Below are positions 5,839-8,982 of a stretch of DNA of 8,982 bases, one piece after another. Origin of the DNA: CAZEUZ01 sp964515805. GTDB taxonomy: Bacteria > Pseudomonadota > Gammaproteobacteria > Pseudomonadales > Cellvibrionaceae. The notes under the pieces are model-generated. The model saw only the letters and a list, made by a program, of their open reading frames with translations, was not told the DNA's origin and did no database searches. The stretch is taken from NCBI GenBank assembly GCA_964515805.1, contig CAZEUZ010000098.1:1-8982 (forward strand). The letters run 5' to 3'. The position numbers and the translations under genes were made by a program. The stretch's first letter is position 1; every line of letters begins with the position of its first letter.

Positions 5839-7722
5839 ATGAATGACTACACAGCAGAAGCCATTGAAGTATTAACCGGCCTGGATCCTGTACGCAAGCG
5901 TCCAGGAATGTATACGGATACTAGTCGGCCTAACCACTTGGCACAGGAAGTAATTGATAACAGTGTTGACGAGGCATTAGCAGGACACGCCAAGAAAATC
6001 GATGTCACTCTCCATAAAGACCAATCAATGACAGTGATAGACGATGGTCGCGGTATGCCGGTGGACATGCATCCCGAACAAGGCAAGCCTGGAGTCGAGG
6101 TAATTTTGTCGACATTGCACGCCGGAGGTAAATTTTCCAATAAAAACTATACCTATTCCGGTGGTCTGCACGGCGTTGGCGTTAGCGTTGTCAATGCGCT
6201 ATCCAACCAATTACAAGTGATCATCAGACGCAATGGCAAAGTACATCGTATAGACTTCGCCAACGGTGAAAAAACATCGGCACTGGGGGTAATTGGCGAC
6301 TGTGGCAAACGTAATACCGGTACCGAAGTGTATTTTTCACCAAACCCGGAGTATTTTGACTCAGTAAAATTTTCAGTCCCCGCACTACGCCATCTACTAA
6401 GAGCCAAAGCCGTTCTCTGTCCGGGACTACAAGTCAATTTTGTCGATGAGCAAACGGGAGATAACGACCAATGGTGTTTTGAAAAGGGTTTACAAGACTA
6501 TCTCACTTCTGCCACCCAAGGGTGGGAACGACTGCCTGAAAAGCCATTTATCGGTAATTTTTCCGGTGAATCCGAAGCAGTTGACTGGGCTATCCAATGG
6601 TTGCCGGAAGGTGGTGAAGTCACGCAAGAAAGCTACGTCAACTTGATTCCAACGGCTCAGGGCGGCACCCATGTAAATGGCTTACGTACCGGGTTGTTGG
6701 AAGCAGTGCGTGAATACTGCGAATTTCGTAACTTGCTGCCTCGGGGCGTCAAATTGGCGCCGGAGGACATCTGGGCAAATTGTTGCTTTATTTTAAGCGC
6801 AAAGTTGATGGATCCCCAATTTTCCGGTCAGACCAAAGAACGCCTTTCTTCTCGGGAAGCCGCTGCTTTTGTCACGGGCCTCGCCAAGGATGCCTTCAGC
6901 CTGTGGTTGAATCAACACACTGAAGACGGCGATAAACTAGCCGAATTTTGTATTAGTAATGCCCATAAACGCGTCAAATCCAGCAAAAAAGTCAAACGTA
7001 AAAAAGTGACTCAAGGGCCTGCACTGCCTGGCAAACTGGCCGATTGCTCCAGTGATGAACCAGAACGCAGTGAACTATTTCTGGTTGAAGGCGACTCTGC
7101 TGGCGGCTCCGCTAAACAAGCCCGCAACCGCGAGTTTCAGGCGATCATGCCGTTGCGGGGAAAGATTCTCAACACTTGGGAAGTCGACAGCAGTGAGATA
7201 CTCAACAGCCAGGAAGTCCATGATATCGCGGTGGCGTTAGGTATCGATCCGAGCGTAGATAATCTAGAAAATTTGCGCTACCACAAAGTCTGCATTTTAG
7301 CAGACGCCGATTCAGACGGTTTGCATATTGCAACCTTGCTATGCGCCCTCTTTGTTAGACACTTTCCATCATTAGTCAACAGCGGTCATGTTTTTGTCGC
7401 CATGCCGCCGCTCTATCGCATCGATGTCGGCAATGATCTCTACTACGCCTTGGATGAAAGTGAAAAACAGGGAATCTTGGATCGAATTGCCGCCGAAAAA
7501 AAGAAAGGCAAAGTCAATGTTCAACGCTTCAAAGGATTGGGCGAAATGAACCCACTGCAATTGCGCGAAACTACCATGGATCCAGACACCCGCAGGCTAG
7601 TGCAACTCACTGTAGAGGCTACCGACAACACCAACCAACTGCTGGATATGCTGCTGGCAAAAAAGCGTGCATCCGACCGCAAAACGTGGTTGGAGGGAAG
7701 AGGTAACTTAGCCTTAAAATGA
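5839..7722 (+). CDS. parE: DNA topoisomerase IV subunit B
   Basis: ATPase subunit of topoisomerase IV, which with ParC decatenates daughter chromosomes. It has 627 residues, close to E. coli ParE (630). Domains: GHKL ATPase (about 1-220) with EVIDNSVDEA (37-46: general base E37, Mg ligand N41), DDGRGMP (68-74) and the lid GGKFSNKNYTYSGGLHGVG (96-114); transducer (about 225-390) with TQGGTHVNG and the QTK loop in QFSGQTKERL; Toprim (about 410-530) with LVEGDSAGGSA (415-425, E417), PLRGKILNTW (438-447) and DADSDG (489-494); and C-terminal QRFKGLGEMNP (562-572). NTWEVDSSEIL and the absence of the long GyrB insert support ParE over GyrB. The ATG at 5839 gives MNDYTAEAIEVLTGLDPVRKRPGMYTD, matching the family start, though the ribosome-binding site is weak. 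parC is not in the window. No frame damage is seen. Confidence 0.97.
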   Translation: MNDYTAEAIEVLTGLDPVRKRPGMYTDTSRPNHLAQEVIDNSVDEALAGHAKKIDVTLHKDQSMTVIDDGRGMPVDMHPEQGKPGVEVILSTLHAGGKFSNKNYTYSGGLHGVGVSVVNALSNQLQVIIRRNGKVHRIDFANGEKTSALGVIGDCGKRNTGTEVYFSPNPEYFDSVKFSVPALRHLLRAKAVLCPGLQVNFVDEQTGDNDQWCFEKGLQDYLTSATQGWERLPEKPFIGNFSGESEAVDWAIQWLPEGGEVTQESYVNLIPTAQGGTHVNGLRTGLLEAVREYCEFRNLLPRGVKLAPEDIWANCCFILSAKLMDPQFSGQTKERLSSREAAAFVTGLAKDAFSLWLNQHTEDGDKLAEFCISNAHKRVKSSKKVKRKKVTQGPALPGKLADCSSDEPERSELFLVEGDSAGGSAKQARNREFQAIMPLRGKILNTWEVDSSEILNSQEVHDIAVALGIDPSVDNLENLRYHKVCILADADSDGLHIATLLCALFVRHFPSLVNSGHVFVAMPPLYRIDVGNDLYYALDESEKQGILDRIAAEKKKGKVNVQRFKGLGEMNPLQLRETTMDPDTRRLVQLTVEATDNTNQLLDMLLAKKRASDRKTWLEGRGNLALK

Positions 7723-7728
7723 AGGCTA
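7709..7728 (+). terminator. Hairpin over the parE stop codon, weak terminator candidate
   Basis: Perfect 7-bp arms TAGCCTT (7709-7715) and AAGGCTA (7722-7728) enclose AAAATG, so the stem spans the parE TGA. No T-run follows (GATTCTCGC), so it would be a poor intrinsic terminator and may instead stabilise or pause the mRNA end. A second small stem GCAAT/ATTGC lies at 7736-7752. Confidence 0.35.
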
Positions 7729-7786
7729 GATTCTCGCAATGCTAAAGATTGCACGATACTTGGCCTCGAACTCAGTAAGAAGTAGA

Positions 7787-7815
7787 TTGTAGCGGCTATT
7801 CCTATACAATATGAT
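7787..7815 (+). promoter_or_regulatory. Candidate sigma70 promoter of pntA
   Basis: TATGAT (7810-7815, 5 of 6) with TTGTAG (7787-7792, 3 of 6) 17 bp upstream. It predicts a start near 7822 and a leader of about 45 nt that contains the GGAG ribosome-binding site. An alternative -10, TACAAT, lies at 7805-7810. It is the best-spaced promoter-like pair in the window but is unproven. Confidence 0.45.
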
Positions 7816-7867
7816 AAGCTTTGGCAATAATTTATCGACTGCATACTAACTATCGACGGAGTCCACT

Positions 7868-8982
7868 ATGCTAATTGGTGTACCTAAAGAATCACACTCT
7901 GGTGAGAAACGTGTCGCCACAACCCCTGAAGTTGTTAAGCACCTAGTGCAGCTTGGCTATAGCATTGCCATTCAAAGTGGTGCTGGAAAAGCTGCAAATT
8001 TTCTCGATCAAGATTACACCGATGCTGGCGCCAAGGTAGTGAAGAATACATCGGAGCTCTACCAATCGGCAGATATCATTTTGAAGGTCAGAGAACCTCA
8101 AGCCGATGAAATCGATTACCTCAAAGAAGATTCGATGCTGATATGCTTTCTAGCGCCAGCGCAGAATCCTGAAATGTTAAAAACATTAGCCGATAAGAAA
8201 ATTACCGCTCTGGCCGTCGAAAGTATCCCGCGTATATCTCGTGCGCAAAAAATGGACGCCTTGAGCTCCATGGCCAACATCGCCGGTTATCGAGCTGTGA
8301 TTGAAGCTGCTCAGCGGTTTGGCCGCTTTTTTACCGGACAAATTACCGCCGCAGGCAAAATACCGCCAGCCAAAGTGCTAGTTATCGGCGCCGGCGTTGC
8401 AGGCTTATCCGCTATCGGTGCCGCTAAAAGCATGGGAGCAATCGTTAGAGCTTTCGATACCCGCCCTGAAGTCAAAGAGCAAGTCGAATCCATGAACGCT
8501 GAATTTCTAATGCTCGACTTTAAGGAAGAAGGCAGCGGTGCAGGCGGTTACGCCAAAGTGATGAGTAAAGAATTTATCGAAGCCGAAATGGCGTTATTTG
8601 CCGCACAGGCGAAGGAAGTCGATATTATTATTACCACTGCACTGATTCCCGGAAAACCGGCACCTGAGTTGATTACTGAAGACATGGTTAAATCCATGAA
8701 AAAAGGCAGTGTTATAGTCGATTTAGCCGCTGCTAACGGCGGCAATTGCAAACTCTCTAAAGCCGATAAAGTTGTTGTCAAACATGGTATTAGCATTATT
8801 GGTTACACGGACTTGCCGAGCCGGCTATCGACGCAATCAAGCCAACTTTATGCCACCAACTTACGGCATCTACTCACCGATATGACTCCTGAAAAAAACG
8901 GTGAAGTTATTGTTGACTTCAATGATGAAGTAGTCCGCGGAGCAACCGTCACCAAAGGTGGAGATATTACCTGGCCACCACC
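7868..8982 (+). CDS. pntA: NAD(P) transhydrogenase subunit alpha, partial (3' end beyond the right edge)
   Basis: Alpha subunit of the membrane proton-translocating transhydrogenase, which couples proton entry to hydride transfer from NADH to NADP. Its N-terminal cytoplasmic domain I binds NAD(H). The 371 visible codons cover nearly all of domain I. Seen: MLIGVPKESHSGEKRVATTPEVV (start), PRISRAQKMDALSSMANIAGYRAV (121-144) with R122, Q127 and D130 matching the domain-interface RQD residues, FGRFFTGQITAAGKIPPAKV, the dinucleotide fold VIGAGVAGL (172-180), VRAFDTRPEVKEQV and GYTDLPSRLSTQSSQL. The match to remembered E. coli PntA is collinear to residue 371, near WPPP. This level of identity favours PntA over alanine dehydrogenase, which shares the fold. 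GGAG at 7858-7861 lies 6 bases before the ATG at 7868. The membrane part and pntB would lie to the right; whether alpha is single (E. coli type) or split (PntAA/PntAB) cannot be told. Confidence 0.95.
   Translation, partial: MLIGVPKESHSGEKRVATTPEVVKHLVQLGYSIAIQSGAGKAANFLDQDYTDAGAKVVKNTSELYQSADIILKVREPQADEIDYLKEDSMLICFLAPAQNPEMLKTLADKKITALAVESIPRISRAQKMDALSSMANIAGYRAVIEAAQRFGRFFTGQITAAGKIPPAKVLVIGAGVAGLSAIGAAKSMGAIVRAFDTRPEVKEQVESMNAEFLMLDFKEEGSGAGGYAKVMSKEFIEAEMALFAAQAKEVDIIITTALIPGKPAPELITEDMVKSMKKGSVIVDLAAANGGNCKLSKADKVVVKHGISIIGYTDLPSRLSTQSSQLYATNLRHLLTDMTPEKNGEVIVDFNDEVVRGATVTKGGDITWPP

Noticed and set aside
8548..8796. Minus-strand open frame inside pntA
   Set aside because: Antisense shadow of highly conserved PntA sequence.
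1..8982. Defence system, mobile element, CRISPR or tRNA in the window
   Set aside because: I looked on both strands for arrays of direct repeats, transposase motifs, terminal repeats and cloverleaf-like segments and saw none; all long coding regions are housekeeping families except one exported protein.

Overview
The window reads as a stretch of an ordinary gammaproteobacterial chromosome. Evidence: a ParE-type topoisomerase IV subunit, a poly(A) polymerase I (PcnB), a classical TolC, and the order tolC / nudF-yqiB / parE with tolC divergent, which matches the remembered layout in Escherichia coli and Pseudomonas. Base composition looks moderate by eye (not computed). A free-living, perhaps marine, gammaproteobacterium is a plausible inference, but the sequence alone does not fix genus. 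I see no insertion sequences, CRISPR arrays, tRNA/rRNA genes or phage genes.

Left part (1-3050): the 5' two-thirds of pcnB runs leftward off the window edge. It is divergent, across a 59-bp gap, from murI (glutamate racemase). Downstream of murI on the same strand is an unrecognised exported 447-residue protein with a clear signal peptide and what look like two tandem SH3-like beta modules. Its stop lies 9 bp from the stop of the convergent tolC.

Middle (3060-5838): tolC (leftward) and nudF-yqiB (rightward) share a 215-bp AT-rich divergent control region containing a TATAAT box and an ATTAAC-N6-GTTAAT inverted repeat. NudF has an altered Nudix box. In E. coli and Pseudomonas, cpdA and yqiA lie between yqiB and parE. 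Here cpdA is absent, and the 113-bp gap holds a 30-codon relic that looks like the two ends of yqiA fused in frame at a shared His-Gly-Phe. This is the most informative observation in the window.

Right part (5839-8982): intact parE, then a gap with two small hairpins and a candidate promoter, then the first 371 codons of pntA (proton-translocating transhydrogenase alpha subunit), which runs off the right edge.

The genes do not form one pathway: they are housekeeping functions (RNA decay, cell-wall precursor D-Glu, efflux/secretion, ADP-ribose turnover, chromosome decatenation, NADPH supply). I found no convincing new multi-gene system. The items most worth follow-up are the yqiA relic with cpdA loss, the altered Nudix motif, the unrecognised exported protein, and the compact pcnB/murI divergent promoter.
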